A stretch of DNA of 64,000 nucleotides from CAWKPF01 sp963851415 (GTDB lineage: Bacteria > Acidobacteriota > Thermoanaerobaculia > Multivoradales > Multivoraceae): assembly GCA_963851415.1 (NCBI GenBank), contig CAWKPF010000002.1:2418001-2482000 (forward strand), in the 5' to 3' direction. Position numbers and translations under genes: made by a program. The notes beneath the pieces are model-generated. The model did not search any database and was not told the origin of the DNA. It saw only the letters and a list, made by a program, of their open reading frames with translations. The stretch's first letter is position 1. Each line of letters starts with the position of its first letter. Below are positions 17,001 to 27,267 of the stretch, in pieces.

Positions 17001-19499
17001 GGGCCGGATTCCCGCTGAAGCCGCCCGTCTTCACGTCGACATAGGCAGTGCCATGCGTAGTGAACGGATCGGACCCCCCGGATCCGCCGCGCTGGATTCG
17101 CAGGACCGCAGACTCGATCACCGCTCCTGCGGGTAGCACGGACGTGTCGAACGAGAACACGGCGACGGTCTGACGGTCCTCGTTGTCGTCGCCGATCCGA
17201 ATCGCGCCACCGCCCGACAGGCTCTGGTTGAAGACCCCTCCGACGCCGCTGTCCTCGCTCGACTCGAAGACCCTTCCGTCCTCGGTACCGATCGACAGCA
17301 ACGTCTTCTCGATCGTCTCACCCGTCGGAACGGTCACGTCGATGATCACGGAGTCCTCGGCCAGATTGCCGTCGCCATCGACCACCGATGCGGTGATCTC
17401 GTGCGTGCCTTCGGTCAGCGACACGGAGAGGTTGCCCCCGATGCCGAGATCGCCGTCGCGATCGGAGGTCCAAAGAATGCTCCCCGCCAGATTACCGTCC
17501 TCTGTATCGCTGGCAGTGCCGGCGAAGTCGATGAGCGTGCCGGTCGTGGAGGTCGAACCATCCGCAGGGGAGGTGATCGTCACCGTGGGAGGAAAGCCCC
17601 CCGCCGGAGTGACCACGAGATTGACCGCGGCCTGCCCGACATTGCCGTCGATGTCGGTGACGGAGGCGAGGATCACATGCGCGCCCTCCGACAGCACCGC
17701 CGAAAAGCTGCCTCCCGAACCGATGGCTCCGTCGAGGCTCGACGTCCACGTGAGATCGCTCGAAAGATCGCCCTCGTCGGGGTCGTCGGCACTGCCCTCG
17801 AAGTCGATCAGATCGCCCGCCATGAACAGCGCACCCTGGCTCGGCTGGACGATGGTGACCACCGGCAGCTCGGCAACCTCCTGCACCGTGTAGACCTGGT
17901 TCACTGCGACGCCGACCAGCGAGGTGTCCACCAATCCGCTCGGCCAGAAGACCTCGACCAGATCGACCACTGCCGCATCGCCGAGGCCGAACGACAGCCG
18001 CAGGCTGTCCTGGGAGTGCGCGCTGCTGCCACCCAGCACCTGCCGCACGTATTGATTGCCACCGGCAGTGACGCGGACCAGAGCGCCAATGGCGCTCCTG
18101 TTCGAAGCGCCCGGAGTCCCAGCGCCCTGGAGATCGAACTGCACCCAGTTGTTGGTCGGCGCGGTGTCGTTGCGCAGAAGCTGAACCGTTCTTCCATGTT
18201 GCACGACGATGATGTCGACATCTCCGTCCCGGTCGTAGTCGGCAATCGCGCTTCCTCGACCCTGGCTCCCGCTTCGACTGGGAATCCCGACCTTGGTGAA
18301 CGTACCGTCACCATTGTTCCGGAACAGGTCGTTGGACCCTGAAGCGATCCGCGACACGAAGAGGTCCTCGTACCCGTCGCTGTCCACATCCACGAAGTTC
18401 GCCCCCCACGACTTGGCGGACGCGATCCCACGATCACAGGCCGAGTCGTCCGCGAAAAGGATGCTGGCGCCACCGAGATTCTCGTACAAGGCGTTCGTGC
18501 CGCCGCAGGAGTTCAGCGGCTCCCAATCCGTGACGTAGACATCGAAGTCGCCGTCGAGGTCGATGTCCCCGATGGTGAGCCCCATCGCGAAGCGGGAGTC
18601 GTTACCGACGCCTAGCGAGTCGCCGGCCACGTCCAGGAATCCTGTTCCGTTCTGGTTCTCGAAGATCTGGTCCTGATCCTGGGGCGTGATGTTGCCCACG
18701 TAGACATCGGGCCAAAGGTCGGAGTTCAGGTGGCCCGCGATCGTCACCAGAGCATCCCGGATGATCAAATCGAGACCGACCTGCGTCGAGACATCCTCGA
18801 ACTGGCCGTTGCCGAGATTGCGAAAGAGTCGGTCCTGCACCCAGGGACTGTTGTTGCCCTCATTCCAGTGCCCGACGTAAAGGTCGACGTAGCCGTCGCG
18901 ATCGTAGTCGAGCCAGTTGGCGCTGACCGAGACGTACGACGGGCCATCCGGCAACGGGGACGGCAACAGATCATCGACCCCGGCCGCCGCGGCGACCTCC
19001 TCGAACAGGGGCTCCCCCGGGATCACCTGATGTCCGTTTTCCACCCAGAGGTTGCGCAGCAGCTGATTCGGAGGCGAGCCGTTGCCCTTTTTGGTCCCTT
19101 GGACGGGCACCGCAACGTAGATGTAGATGTCCTGATCACCGTCGTTGTCGTAGTCGGCAAAGACAGAGCCCATCATCTCGATCGCGGGGTCCAGCGGCAG
19201 CAGCTCGTCCACATTGGTGAAGGTGCCGCCGTCGTTGCGGAACAGGTGATACGGCATATTCGTGGTGCGTCCATGCCGTTGACCGCGAACAGGTCGTCCC
19301 AGCCGTCGTTGTTGAAGTCGATCCAGTTCAATCCGAGGCCGTGGAAGGACTCGGCGACGAACACGTATCCATTCAGACCCTGTGCGGCGGTCTGATCCGT
19401 CAGGACGATCGCGGGGCTTTGCGCCGCGAGCGGGGCCACGAGCCCGACGGTAAGGATCAGAATCAGCAACGGCTCGATCATCTCTCTCTGCGATCTCAT
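14052..19499 (-). CDS. Giant secreted FG-GAP/ASPIC + Ig-like + vanadium-haloperoxidase fusion, heavily frameshifted
   Basis: About 1,815 codons if frames are joined. Start ATG 19499 (GAGAGGA upstream), signal peptide to PLAAQS. Module order by approximate residue: FG-GAP/VCBS repeats 50-430 (DYDNDGDQDIYIY, DSDGYEDLFVSR), ASPIC/UnbV 440-540, two Ig-like domains 550-720, a DNRLRE-like beta-sandwich 730-915, a PAP2/vanadium-haloperoxidase domain 925-1530 starting VARQWNEELLD, with SGHSTYSRAAAEV and IWGGIHPPADD carrying vanadate-site Ser/His residues, then a third Ig-like and a second DNRLRE-like domain. One slip lies near 19,262. About twenty more are confined to 15,058-16,690, leaving conserved motifs intact but in changing frames. 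Known for the class: halide oxidation or phosphatase activity. Whether this protein is made is uncertain. Confidence 0.6.
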
Positions 19500-19692
19500 G
19501 GGCGTCCTCTCACGAATCCGCGGCTGCGGACACTGAAGAAATGAACTGATTCGGAACAGCTCATATCGATACTGCAAGGAACATGCCCAACGAGCACGGC
19601 TGGCCGCCCCTCCAGAGATGGCCGGGGGCTCCTGAGAGGAGAGCCGGATCGAGCGCACCGAACCGTGGCGAGCTCGGCTACTGCGGGACGGC

Positions 19693-20853
19693 TCAGTGCC
19701 CGCGGACCTCGAGCATGCCGAGCTCCCTCACGGAGAGCGCGCCCGAGGTCACCTGCCACTGGTTGAGGTTTCCGGACTCGAAGTCGTCGCCGAACACGGT
19801 CGAGCTCGATCCGAACCAGTCCCGTGACGTGGCGTCTGTCTTCAGGAAGTCCATCAACATTCCCGCGACCTTCGCTCGCCCGATCATCGACGGGTGCGTG
19901 CCATCGGCTCCGAGATCGCTGCAGGCGTACTCCAGGCCGTCCGAACGACCCGGTTGACCGCCCGGCTGTCCGTCCGGGCCGAGACCGTCCGCCCAGAGAT
20001 ACGGGCCCCACGCCAGCCAGGGAGCTCGAACCGTTCCGGCGGCGGGATTGAAGTTCAGACCCGGGTCGCCGGCCAGTTGATCCTCGATCAGCCACTTCAC
20101 CGCGAACCCACCCTGATAGGCAAACGGTTCGGGGTTGAGCGGCAGATTGGCATAGCCGGCGTAGATGCGGCTGCTCAAGTAGGCGATCTCGAGGTTCGGA
20201 AAGCGCTCCTTGAGGGTCTGAACGGTGGTGCGCAGGAGGTCGCGCAGCCAGACGCTCCGTTCTGGAAACGTCTGGGGGGAAGACGGGCCGCCCGAGGCGG
20301 CGAGCTTGATCCAGGCGACCTGGACCTGCATCGACGTGAGGCCGGCCGCGCTCAGCTTCGAATCGAGAAGGCTCCAGGCCCGACTTCCCGGGTCGGCCCA
20401 CGAGACGGCGTCCATGCTTCCCTCCGCCCCGTTGACGGGAACGATGTGCGGCTCGATATCCGGGTCGTCGCTGGCCATCGAGATGAAGGTGTCGAACTCA
20501 CCCTTCGTGTTCGACATCCCGACCGACAGCAGTCCGATCCTCCCCGAGGTGGGGGCCGCCTGTCCCTGCGGATCCAAGGGTCTGAGCGAGCGAGCGAGAT
20601 CGAGGCCGGCCGACTCGTGCGCTCCCGGCCGGGTGTTGGACCCGCCCGGGTAGAGTCCGCCCTCCTCTCCCTGGTAGCTACCGCTGCCCAGGTCGGTGAG
20701 CGGGATCAATCCAACGGAGGTGCTGCTGCACACTCCCCCCCGGTGCACGAGGTGGGACTCGGCGCCCGCAGGGCCGGCGAGCGCCATGAGCGCAACGAGG
20801 GCGATGGGCGCCAGCCCGAGCCCGAGCGTCTGCGGGCGTACTCTGAGTTTCAT
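19693..20853 (-). CDS. Secreted SGNH-family hydrolase, intact single-unit copy
   Basis: 386 residues. ATG 20853 is preceded by AGGAGAG and begins a signal peptide ending AGPAGA. Visible motifs are LLSVGMSNT (Ser114, Asn115 nearby), IAYLSSRIYAGYA, and DGTHPS with Asp317/His320 as the likely acid-base pair. These fit an SGNH esterase fold, although block I is GMSN rather than GDS. The C-terminus carries VFGDDFESGNLNQW, a motif shared with the protein at 324-803. It is the intact version of the duplicated, frameshifted gene at 11.2-13.3 kb and is read away from the large haloperoxidase fusion's start (19499). Substrate unknown. Confidence 0.75.
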   Translation of the reverse strand: MKLRVRPQTLGLGLAPIALVALMALAGPAGAESHLVHRGGVCSSTSVGLIPLTDLGSGSYQGEEGGLYPGGSNTRPGAHESAGLDLARSLRPLDPQGQAAPTSGRIGLLSVGMSNTKGEFDTFISMASDDPDIEPHIVPVNGAEGSMDAVSWADPGSRAWSLLDSKLSAAGLTSMQVQVAWIKLAASGGPSSPQTFPERSVWLRDLLRTTVQTLKERFPNLEIAYLSSRIYAGYANLPLNPEPFAYQGGFAVKWLIEDQLAGDPGLNFNPAAGTVRAPWLAWGPYLWADGLGPDGQPGGQPGRSDGLEYACSDLGADGTHPSMIGRAKVAGMLMDFLKTDATSRDWFGSSSTVFGDDFESGNLNQWQVTSGALSVRELGMLEVRGH

Positions 20854-21197
20854 TGTGGGACTCTCCTGAAATCGACAAATGCAAGATAGATCACGTCTAG
20901 ATGTCCCATTGTTGCCGATCCGGCGACCCGATAGCCAGCCGCCGGGAGGGAGACCGGTGGGGACCACCTCCGGGGCTCGCGCCGAGGTGGATTCCGATCG
21001 ATTCTGTCGGAAATCTGGACCGGAAGCGATTGGACTCATCGCTCCTGCCCCGAGGAAGAGCGTGCGGCCCTCCCACCGAGCCCCACGTGCTGGCAGCGGA
21101 GCCCCAGGCGGGCTCGGCTGACAGTCCCGCTTGGAGTTGGAAACCCGACGCGACGAACGGGAGGTCACCCTTGGGTGCTCTGGCGCGTCGCGAGGGA

Positions 21198-21272
21198 TCA
21201 GGGTAGGGAGCCAGTCACCACCAGCTGAGGATAGTTCGCCGAAGTGGGAGTCTCTCCGGAGTAGTAACTCGC
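21198..21272 (-). pseudogene. 3' scrap of a second haloperoxidase-fusion gene
   Basis: Reads ASYYSGETPTSANYPQLVVT and then GSLP and a stop. This is nearly identical to the end of the gene stopping at 14052 (GYYSGETPSSANYPELVVTYTLP). Everything upstream of this tail has been replaced by unrelated sequence at about 21,272. Confidence 0.7.
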
Positions 21273-21740
21273 CCCACGCCGGAGGATCGCCATCGGCACC
21301 TGGTGCTCGAAGACTCCGACGGTCTCTCTCGCCATCGTGGACCTGCGCGAGGGCCGCGGCCATCGGATGCAGGTCGCATTGCCAGTCATGGGCTTCCCCC
21401 AGACAGAACGAGACCCGAGACAACCTCGTAGGTGTGATGTAGCATTCTCACCCTGGAGTCGCCTGTCAGTCCGCGTCACCACTTTTCTATCGTGCCCTCG
21501 ATTTGCCAACTCATCTGTTCGGTTCGCGGTGCCGTAGCACTACCGCTGCCCTGCTCAGGAAATCGAAGCTCCTCACTGCTCCGGATCCCAACGCCGCCGG
21601 GCCGTAGAGCCCCCGATTCTGGGCCCAGGAGCCGACACTCCCACGGATGTGCCGAGCAAGCACTCCCACGGATGTGCCGTGCGAGCTCGTAGGCCTGCCA
21701 GGACCGCTGCGCCCGCAACTGACGACTCGAAGAGGTTCTC
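21273..21740. other. Intergenic region with an 18-bp direct repeat
   Basis: No gene is supported here. CACTCCCACGGATGTGCC occurs twice (about 21,638-21,655 and 21,664-21,681). A minus-strand frame with CDLHPMAAALAQVHDG looks protein-like but is too short to name. The MBOAT-SGNH gene begins at the right edge, so its promoter should lie here. Confidence 0.4.
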
Positions 21741-24284
21741 TTGACTGCCTACGCCCAGCAGAACTCCACGCCCCAGACGAACAGCGAAAACTCCTCCGGC
21801 TCCGGCCCTCGGAGATTCGACTTTCGAGCCTTCGCGGCTCTCCTTGCACCTCTTGCCCTGATCCTGCTCGTCGCCTATCGGTATCAGCTCGAGAGTCCCG
21901 CCTTCCTGAAGGTCCTGGCCCTGGCGGTCGGCGGCTTCGCCGTCCACTATTTCCTTCCATTGCGCCACCGCTTGCCCTTCTTTCTCGTTCTCTCCTTCAT
22001 CGGCATCGCGGTGACCCTGGGGCCGGGGCTCGGGGCGTCGGTGATCGGCATCGGCCTCGGGCTCATCGGCATCTGCCACCTCCCGGTTTCCTATCGGGCT
22101 CGTGTCGCCACCCTCGTGGTGGTGACCGGAGGACTCGCCCTGATACGCGCCGGGGTGGTCACCACCCCCTGGCCCGTCGAAATCTGGCCGGTGCTCGGCG
22201 CGATCTTCATGTTTCGTCTCGTGGTCTACCTGCTCGAGATCCGTCACGAGAAACAGCCCGCACCGATCTCGCAGAGGCTTGCCTACTTCTTCCTGTTGCC
22301 AAACCCGGTCTTTCCGCTGTTTCCCGTCGTCGACTACACGACCTTCCGTCACACCTACGCCGAAGCAGGCAAGCGACTCGACACCTACGCCGTCGGAGTC
22401 ACCTGGATCGTGCGCGGCTTCGTGCACCTCCTGTTGTATCGAGTGGTGTACTACTACCTGCTGATGCCGGTCACCTCCGTTCAGGACCTCGGCGACCTGA
22501 TCCGCTACGTGACCTCCGGATACCTGGCCTACCTCCGGATCTCCGGTCAGTTCCACGTCATCGTTGGAATCCTGCACCTGTTCGGCTTCAATCTCCCCCG
22601 CACCAATCGCAACTACTTCATGGCCACCAGCTTCACCGACTTCTGGAGGCGCATCAATATCTACTGGAAGGACTTCATGATGAAGTTCTTCTTCAACCCT
22701 CTCTTCATGCGTCTGCGCAAGCTCGGCACCACCCAGGGACTCGTCGTGGCCACGATGGCCACCCTCATCATCAGCTGGCTGCTCCACTCCTACCAGTGGT
22801 TCTGGCTCAGGGGGACCTTCCCCCTCACGGTTCAGGACGCCGTCTTCTGGGGAACTTTCGGCATCGCCATGGCTGCCAGCACGGTCTACGAGATGAAGTT
22901 CGGCCGCCAGCGGAGTCTGACCAAACCGAAGATCACCTGGCAGACCATCGCGGCCCGTGCCCTGAAAGCCGGAGTGATGTTCGCCACGATCAGCACCCTC
23001 TGGTCGTTCTGGACGACCGAGGACGTTCCAGCTTGGTTCGATATGTGGCAGGCTGCAGGCAACGTCAACGTCGACAGCAAGACCCTGGCCCTCCTGGTCG
23101 GCGGCGGCCTCTTCTTCGTCGTGGCTGTGGCCATTACATCCATCCGGGAGGGCGCCGCCAACGAGGAGCTCCCCTTCGCGTTCTATGGAACCATGGCGGC
23201 TGCAGCTCTGTTGCTGACTGGTCTTTGCGTCTTGTCTGTACCGGCTGTTCAAGTCTCCCTCGGCCCGACCCTGGGAACGGTGATCGGAAACTTGCGGCTC
23301 ACGAAACTGAACCGCCTGGACACTCAGAACATGGAACGCGGCTACTACGAGAATCTCCTCGCGGTCGACAACTTCAACTCCAGGCTCTGGGAGATCTACC
23401 AGAAGCGCCCGGGAGACTGGCTGGATCAGGTCGTCGGATCCGCCCGGAACACGGGGGACTTCGTCCTGCGCGAGCTCAACCCCTCGGCCGAGTACTGGGG
23501 TGGCCGCGTCCTCGTTCGAACCAACAGTTGGGGCATGCGCGATCGAGAGTACGAGAAGACACCTCCAGACGGCACCTACCGAATGGCCATCATGGGAACG
23601 TCTTATGTCATGGGGAAGGGTGTGGAGAAGGAGAAGATCTTCGAGTCCCTGATCGAGGCCCGACTGAACTCGGAACGGCCCTTCGGAACGTACGAGAACT
23701 ACGAGGTGCTGAACTTCGGCGCCAGCGGCTTCAAGCCGCTTCAGCAACTCTTCATGCTGGAGAACAAGGTCCTCGAGTTCGAACCGGATATCGTCCTCTA
23801 TGTCGCACACTCGGCAGACCCACACTCCGCAGCGCGGCACCTGGTCGAGGTCGTGAGGGCCGGGATCGAGATCCCCTACCCTTACCTTCGCGACCTCCTC
23901 ACGAGGGCACGGATCGATGCGACCACCTCCGAGACCGTTGCGCTCCGGCGACTCGAGCCCTACTACGACGAACTGATCGAGTGGACCTATGTCCGCTTCG
24001 CGGAGATCTGCAGGCAGGGGAACGCGGTGCCCGTGTGGGTCTTCCTGCCGACCACCAAAGACGATCTTCGGGAGGACCTGGTCCCGACGCTCGAGCTAGT
24101 CGCGACCGAGGCGGGTTTTGTCACCATCACACTGTCTGACGTCTACGGCGACCACGACCAGAGTGAGGTCACACTCGAGGAGTGGGATTTCCATCCCAAC
24201 GATCTGGGGCACCGACTGATCGCTGAACGCCTGTACCAGGCGATCGTCGAGAACGAGGTGCTCGAGACATCGCCGCGGCCGTAG
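21741..24284 (+). CDS. MBOAT acyltransferase fused to SGNH domain, second paralogue
   Basis: 847 residues, TTG start with AAGAGG six bases before it. The architecture is the same as the gene at 5.4 kb: multiple membrane segments to about residue 510, ATSFTDFWRRINIYWKDFMMK near 296-316, probable catalytic His349 in WLLHSYQWFW, and a C-terminal SGNH domain with MGTSYVMGKG (Ser near 621), LNFGASG and DFHPNDLGH. Many blocks are shared with the first copy (RTNSWGMRDREYEKTP, ALRGYYENLL-like). Unlike the first copy it has no carrier, ligase or dehydrogenase beside it, so it must use a donor made elsewhere or share the operon's carrier. The acceptor molecule is unknown. Confidence 0.85.
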   Translation: MTAYAQQNSTPQTNSENSSGSGPRRFDFRAFAALLAPLALILLVAYRYQLESPAFLKVLALAVGGFAVHYFLPLRHRLPFFLVLSFIGIAVTLGPGLGASVIGIGLGLIGICHLPVSYRARVATLVVVTGGLALIRAGVVTTPWPVEIWPVLGAIFMFRLVVYLLEIRHEKQPAPISQRLAYFFLLPNPVFPLFPVVDYTTFRHTYAEAGKRLDTYAVGVTWIVRGFVHLLLYRVVYYYLLMPVTSVQDLGDLIRYVTSGYLAYLRISGQFHVIVGILHLFGFNLPRTNRNYFMATSFTDFWRRINIYWKDFMMKFFFNPLFMRLRKLGTTQGLVVATMATLIISWLLHSYQWFWLRGTFPLTVQDAVFWGTFGIAMAASTVYEMKFGRQRSLTKPKITWQTIAARALKAGVMFATISTLWSFWTTEDVPAWFDMWQAAGNVNVDSKTLALLVGGGLFFVVAVAITSIREGAANEELPFAFYGTMAAAALLLTGLCVLSVPAVQVSLGPTLGTVIGNLRLTKLNRLDTQNMERGYYENLLAVDNFNSRLWEIYQKRPGDWLDQVVGSARNTGDFVLRELNPSAEYWGGRVLVRTNSWGMRDREYEKTPPDGTYRMAIMGTSYVMGKGVEKEKIFESLIEARLNSERPFGTYENYEVLNFGASGFKPLQQLFMLENKVLEFEPDIVLYVAHSADPHSAARHLVEVVRAGIEIPYPYLRDLLTRARIDATTSETVALRRLEPYYDELIEWTYVRFAEICRQGNAVPVWVFLPTTKDDLREDLVPTLELVATEAGFVTITLSDVYGDHDQSEVTLEEWDFHPNDLGHRLIAERLYQAIVENEVLETSPRP

Positions 24285-24422
24285 CGCAGGTCGTCGCGGG
24301 ACAATGAATCACTCGGAGAGCCGTCTGGCATGACTCTGCCCGACGACTCGACCCGAACAGATCGACTCGAATGGCTCCCAACGAGAGCGTGACGAGCTCG
24401 AGAGCGGGAGCCTGCCGCCCGT

Positions 24423-26957
24423 CTACACCAGTCCGTCGACCAGGAACAGATCGGAGAGAATCCGGTGATAGCTGTAGGCGTAGGAGCTGCCGTCCGGGGT
24501 GAGCTGGATCGACACGATCTCGACCACGCCCGCTGGATCCTGGGGACGCAGCTCTTTGAAACTCTCCTTCTTGCCAGAGGAGAGATCGATGCGGAAAATC
24601 TTGCCTGGAAGCTCGCCGCGTCGGTATCCGAACAACGCTTCACCGTCTTCAGACCAACGGATCGGCCGATCATCTTCTCCCAGACCCGGAAGGGCCTTCG
24701 ACTCGTCGTCCTGGGTGGAGAAGAGGCGAAAGGTGTCGTCGGCCGTTTGTGCCACGACCCACTTGCCGTCGGGTGACACGGGAAAGAAGCCGGGGGCGAT
24801 CCCCTCGGGCGTGATCGCCCGCGGGTCGGTCGATCCGTCGAGCGGCACCAGGAAGAGGCGAAGGCCACCGCCCGGCTGGTTGGCAGCGACGACGAGCGAC
24901 TCGCCGTTCGGCATGAAGCGGTGGAACTGATGGCAGTTCAGCGTTCCGGTCTCGACGACTCGAATCTCGCCGGCGCGCACCGGGAGCAGCATGAGGCGCC
25001 GCGGCGAGGTCGCCGTCGAGCTCACGGCCGAGCGCCCGTCGGGAGACAGTGCCGTCGCGAGACCGTTGCCGAGCTTCACGGCGGGCGAGCCGTCGGTGCG
25101 GCGCACGTAGACCGCGTGGTGCTCGCCACCGCCCTCCCCCGTTTCGTCGAAGAGCAGTAGTTTGCCGTCGCTCGACACGTCGCGCACCAGCGACCAGTCG
25201 AGCAGAGAGAGGTCACGCTCTTCCTCTTCGCCCGGTGGCACGCCGATCAGGCCGACCTGGCCGTTGTCGCTGGTCATCAACGTACGACCGTCCGGCGCCA
25301 CATCCTGGATCGTCAGCTCCGCCGTGGTGCGCGTGAGGAGTCTCTGCTCGCCACCCAGCGACACCGACCAGATCGCGCGAGCGACTCCACTCTTCGTGGC
25401 CGTGAACCAGATCTCGTCAGCGTTGGCCCAGGCGAGTCCGTAGGCGGTGATCCACCCTTCCGAGTGGGTCTCGACGTTGCCTTCGAGGTCGACACTCGAC
25501 ACCGTGCCGCTGTCGTCGCCGAGCGTCGGGTGATGCAGGAAGGCGATGCGGTCGCCGGAGGGAGAAACGCGCGGATGACTGATCCAGCCCGCGGTCTCGA
25601 AGAGGGTCGTGCCGATCGGGAGCTCGAGCCGGGTCTTGCCCGAGACGTTGCGCACGATCGCGAGACTCGTACCGCCGGGATCCCAGTCCGCCCACTGCAC
25701 GTCTTCGAGGATCTCGCGTGGCGCGCCGCCCATGATCGGCGCCTGGGCCAGGGTGCCGCTCCAGATGAAGCGACCCGCCCAGCGTCGGTCAAGCGACAGT
25801 GCAAGCTGGCCGGTCGACGAGATCGCCAGGATCTCGGCGTTGGGGAGCATCAGCGGGCTCGATTCGGGACTCTCGGGCCGGGCCGAGAAAAGGCGGCACG
25901 GATCGCCGTCCCAGGCCGCACCGTAGATCACGGTCTGGCCGTCGGGCGCGAAGCGCGCCGAGAGAATGGAGCCACGGCGAAACGACAGGCGATGGAACGT
26001 CGGGTGCGCCGTGGTGCTGGCCCCGGCGTCGGTGATCGCCGCCACTTCGCCCGACCGGGTGAGCTCCGGCAGGTGGCGCTGCAGCGACTCGAGCTCGCGA
26101 GCGAGGTCGAGGGTCGAGGAGTAGCGCTCCGCAGGCTCCTTGGCCAGGCAACGCTCGATCAACCAGCGCAGCGGACCGGGCACTCGGTCCTCCTGCAGGG
26201 GAATCGGCGCCGGCTCCTCCCGAATGATGGCGGTCATCGTTTCGGCGGTGGTCTGACGCGCGAAGGGCCGCTGGCCGGTCGCCATCTCGTAGAGCAGGAC
26301 ACCCAACGAGAACTGATCGGATCGGTAGTCGACCGGACGTCCGCTCGCTTGCTCGGGTGACATGTACATCGCAGTGCCGAGTACCGTTCCCGGGAGCGTG
26401 GCGCCCCCGGCGGCGGTCGCGAGCCCGGAGTCCTGCTGCAGCTGGTACTCGACCAGCTTCGCCAGCCCGAAGTCGAGGATCTTGAGGAAGCCGTCACGCG
26501 AGATCATCAGATTCTCGGGCTTCAGGTCGCGGTGCACGATGCCGGCGTCATGCGCTTTAGCGAGCCCGCTCGCCGTTTGGACCGCGAGGTCGAGAAGCCG
26601 CTTGAGCGGTAGCGGCTCTCCTTCGAGGAGTTCGCGGAGCGTGCGGCCCTCCACCAGCTCCATGGCGATGTAGAGCGTCGAGTCGGACGTACCGATGTCG
26701 TAGATCGTAACGATGTTGGGGTGGTTGAGCGCGGAGGCAGACTGCGCTTCCTGCTCGAAGCGGCGTCTTCGATCGGGGTTCGAGGCGAGCTCGGGCAGCA
26801 GCAGCTTGACTGCCACTTCACGGCCGAGACGGCTGTCACGCGCTCGGTAGACAGCGCCCATGCCACCCGTGCCCAGAGGAGCAACGACCTCGTAGGGTCC
26901 CAGCCGGACCCCTTGGCCGAGGTGGCTCGTGAGGTCGCTGTCTTCGGGCGTGGGCAT
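24423..26957 (-). CDS. Ser/Thr protein kinase with C-terminal WD40/TolB-like beta-propeller
   Basis: 844 residues. The kinase domain occupies about 20-285: glycine loop GTGGMGAVYRARD, Lys51 in VAVKLL, VHRDLKPEN (Asp144), DFGLA (Asp162), and GTAMYMSPEQASG in the activation region, so all catalytic residues are present. The rest is a chain of beta-propeller blades with motifs such as ARFAPDGQTVIY, RVSPSGDRIAFLHH, DVSSDGKLLLFDE and FFPVSPDGKWVVAQ, typical of TolB-like sensors. No membrane segment is apparent between the halves, so it may be cytoplasmic. It is convergent with the second MBOAT gene. The ligand or target is unknown. Confidence 0.85.
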   Translation of the reverse strand: MPTPEDSDLTSHLGQGVRLGPYEVVAPLGTGGMGAVYRARDSRLGREVAVKLLLPELASNPDRRRRFEQEAQSASALNHPNIVTIYDIGTSDSTLYIAMELVEGRTLRELLEGEPLPLKRLLDLAVQTASGLAKAHDAGIVHRDLKPENLMISRDGFLKILDFGLAKLVEYQLQQDSGLATAAGGATLPGTVLGTAMYMSPEQASGRPVDYRSDQFSLGVLLYEMATGQRPFARQTTAETMTAIIREEPAPIPLQEDRVPGPLRWLIERCLAKEPAERYSSTLDLARELESLQRHLPELTRSGEVAAITDAGASTTAHPTFHRLSFRRGSILSARFAPDGQTVIYGAAWDGDPCRLFSARPESPESSPLMLPNAEILAISSTGQLALSLDRRWAGRFIWSGTLAQAPIMGGAPREILEDVQWADWDPGGTSLAIVRNVSGKTRLELPIGTTLFETAGWISHPRVSPSGDRIAFLHHPTLGDDSGTVSSVDLEGNVETHSEGWITAYGLAWANADEIWFTATKSGVARAIWSVSLGGEQRLLTRTTAELTIQDVAPDGRTLMTSDNGQVGLIGVPPGEEEERDLSLLDWSLVRDVSSDGKLLLFDETGEGGGEHHAVYVRRTDGSPAVKLGNGLATALSPDGRSAVSSTATSPRRLMLLPVRAGEIRVVETGTLNCHQFHRFMPNGESLVVAANQPGGGLRLFLVPLDGSTDPRAITPEGIAPGFFPVSPDGKWVVAQTADDTFRLFSTQDDESKALPGLGEDDRPIRWSEDGEALFGYRRGELPGKIFRIDLSSGKKESFKELRPQDPAGVVEIVSIQLTPDGSSYAYSYHRILSDLFLVDGLV

Positions 26958-27059
26958 CTCGGAGTCCGGGGAGAACGGAGGGCAAAGCTACCACGCCCGA
27001 CTACCGGTAGGTGCTCCCGCGCCGCGCCACTCGCCGCTCGGTCCTCTATGATCGGCGTC

Positions 27060-27267
27060 ATGACTTTCGTCCCAGGGAGCCGGCTCGGCGACTACGAAAT
27101 CCTCGGCACGCTCGGTGCCGGCGGCATGGGAGAGGTCTATCGCGCCCACGACCAGAATCTGGGACGACACGTCGCCATCAAGGTCCTCCATCCACAACTG
27201 GCCGCCGACCCCGATCTGCTGTCCCGCTTCGAGCGCGAAGCCAGGACGCTCGCGGCCCTCAACGGCT
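27060..27267 (+). pseudogene. N-terminal scrap of a Ser/Thr kinase
   Basis: ATG 27060 opens MTFVPGSRLGDYEILGTLGA then GGMGEVYRAHDQNLGRHVAI then KVLHPQLAADPDLLSRFERE. This is the glycine loop and Lys lobe of a bacterial Ser/Thr kinase. After AALNG the match ends abruptly and continues as reverse-strand sequence of another kinase, so catalytic loops are missing. Confidence 0.7.

Larger units (their letters stand above)
19693..21272. repeat. Segmental duplication, right copy
   Basis: Matches 11234-14120: SGNH gene, its upstream spacer, and about 24 terminal codons of a haloperoxidase-fusion gene. It lacks the IS481-like scrap and the microsatellite and has one SGNH unit instead of two. Both copies keep the order haloperoxidase 3' end then SGNH gene on the minus strand, so the ancestral unit was that gene pair in tandem. 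Confidence 0.75.

Noticed and set aside
21573..23840. 755-codon minus-strand frame opposite the second MBOAT-SGNH gene
   Set aside because: Antisense shadow, charged low-complexity sequence (repeated Glu/Asp/Gly/Gln), while the plus strand has intact MBOAT motifs.
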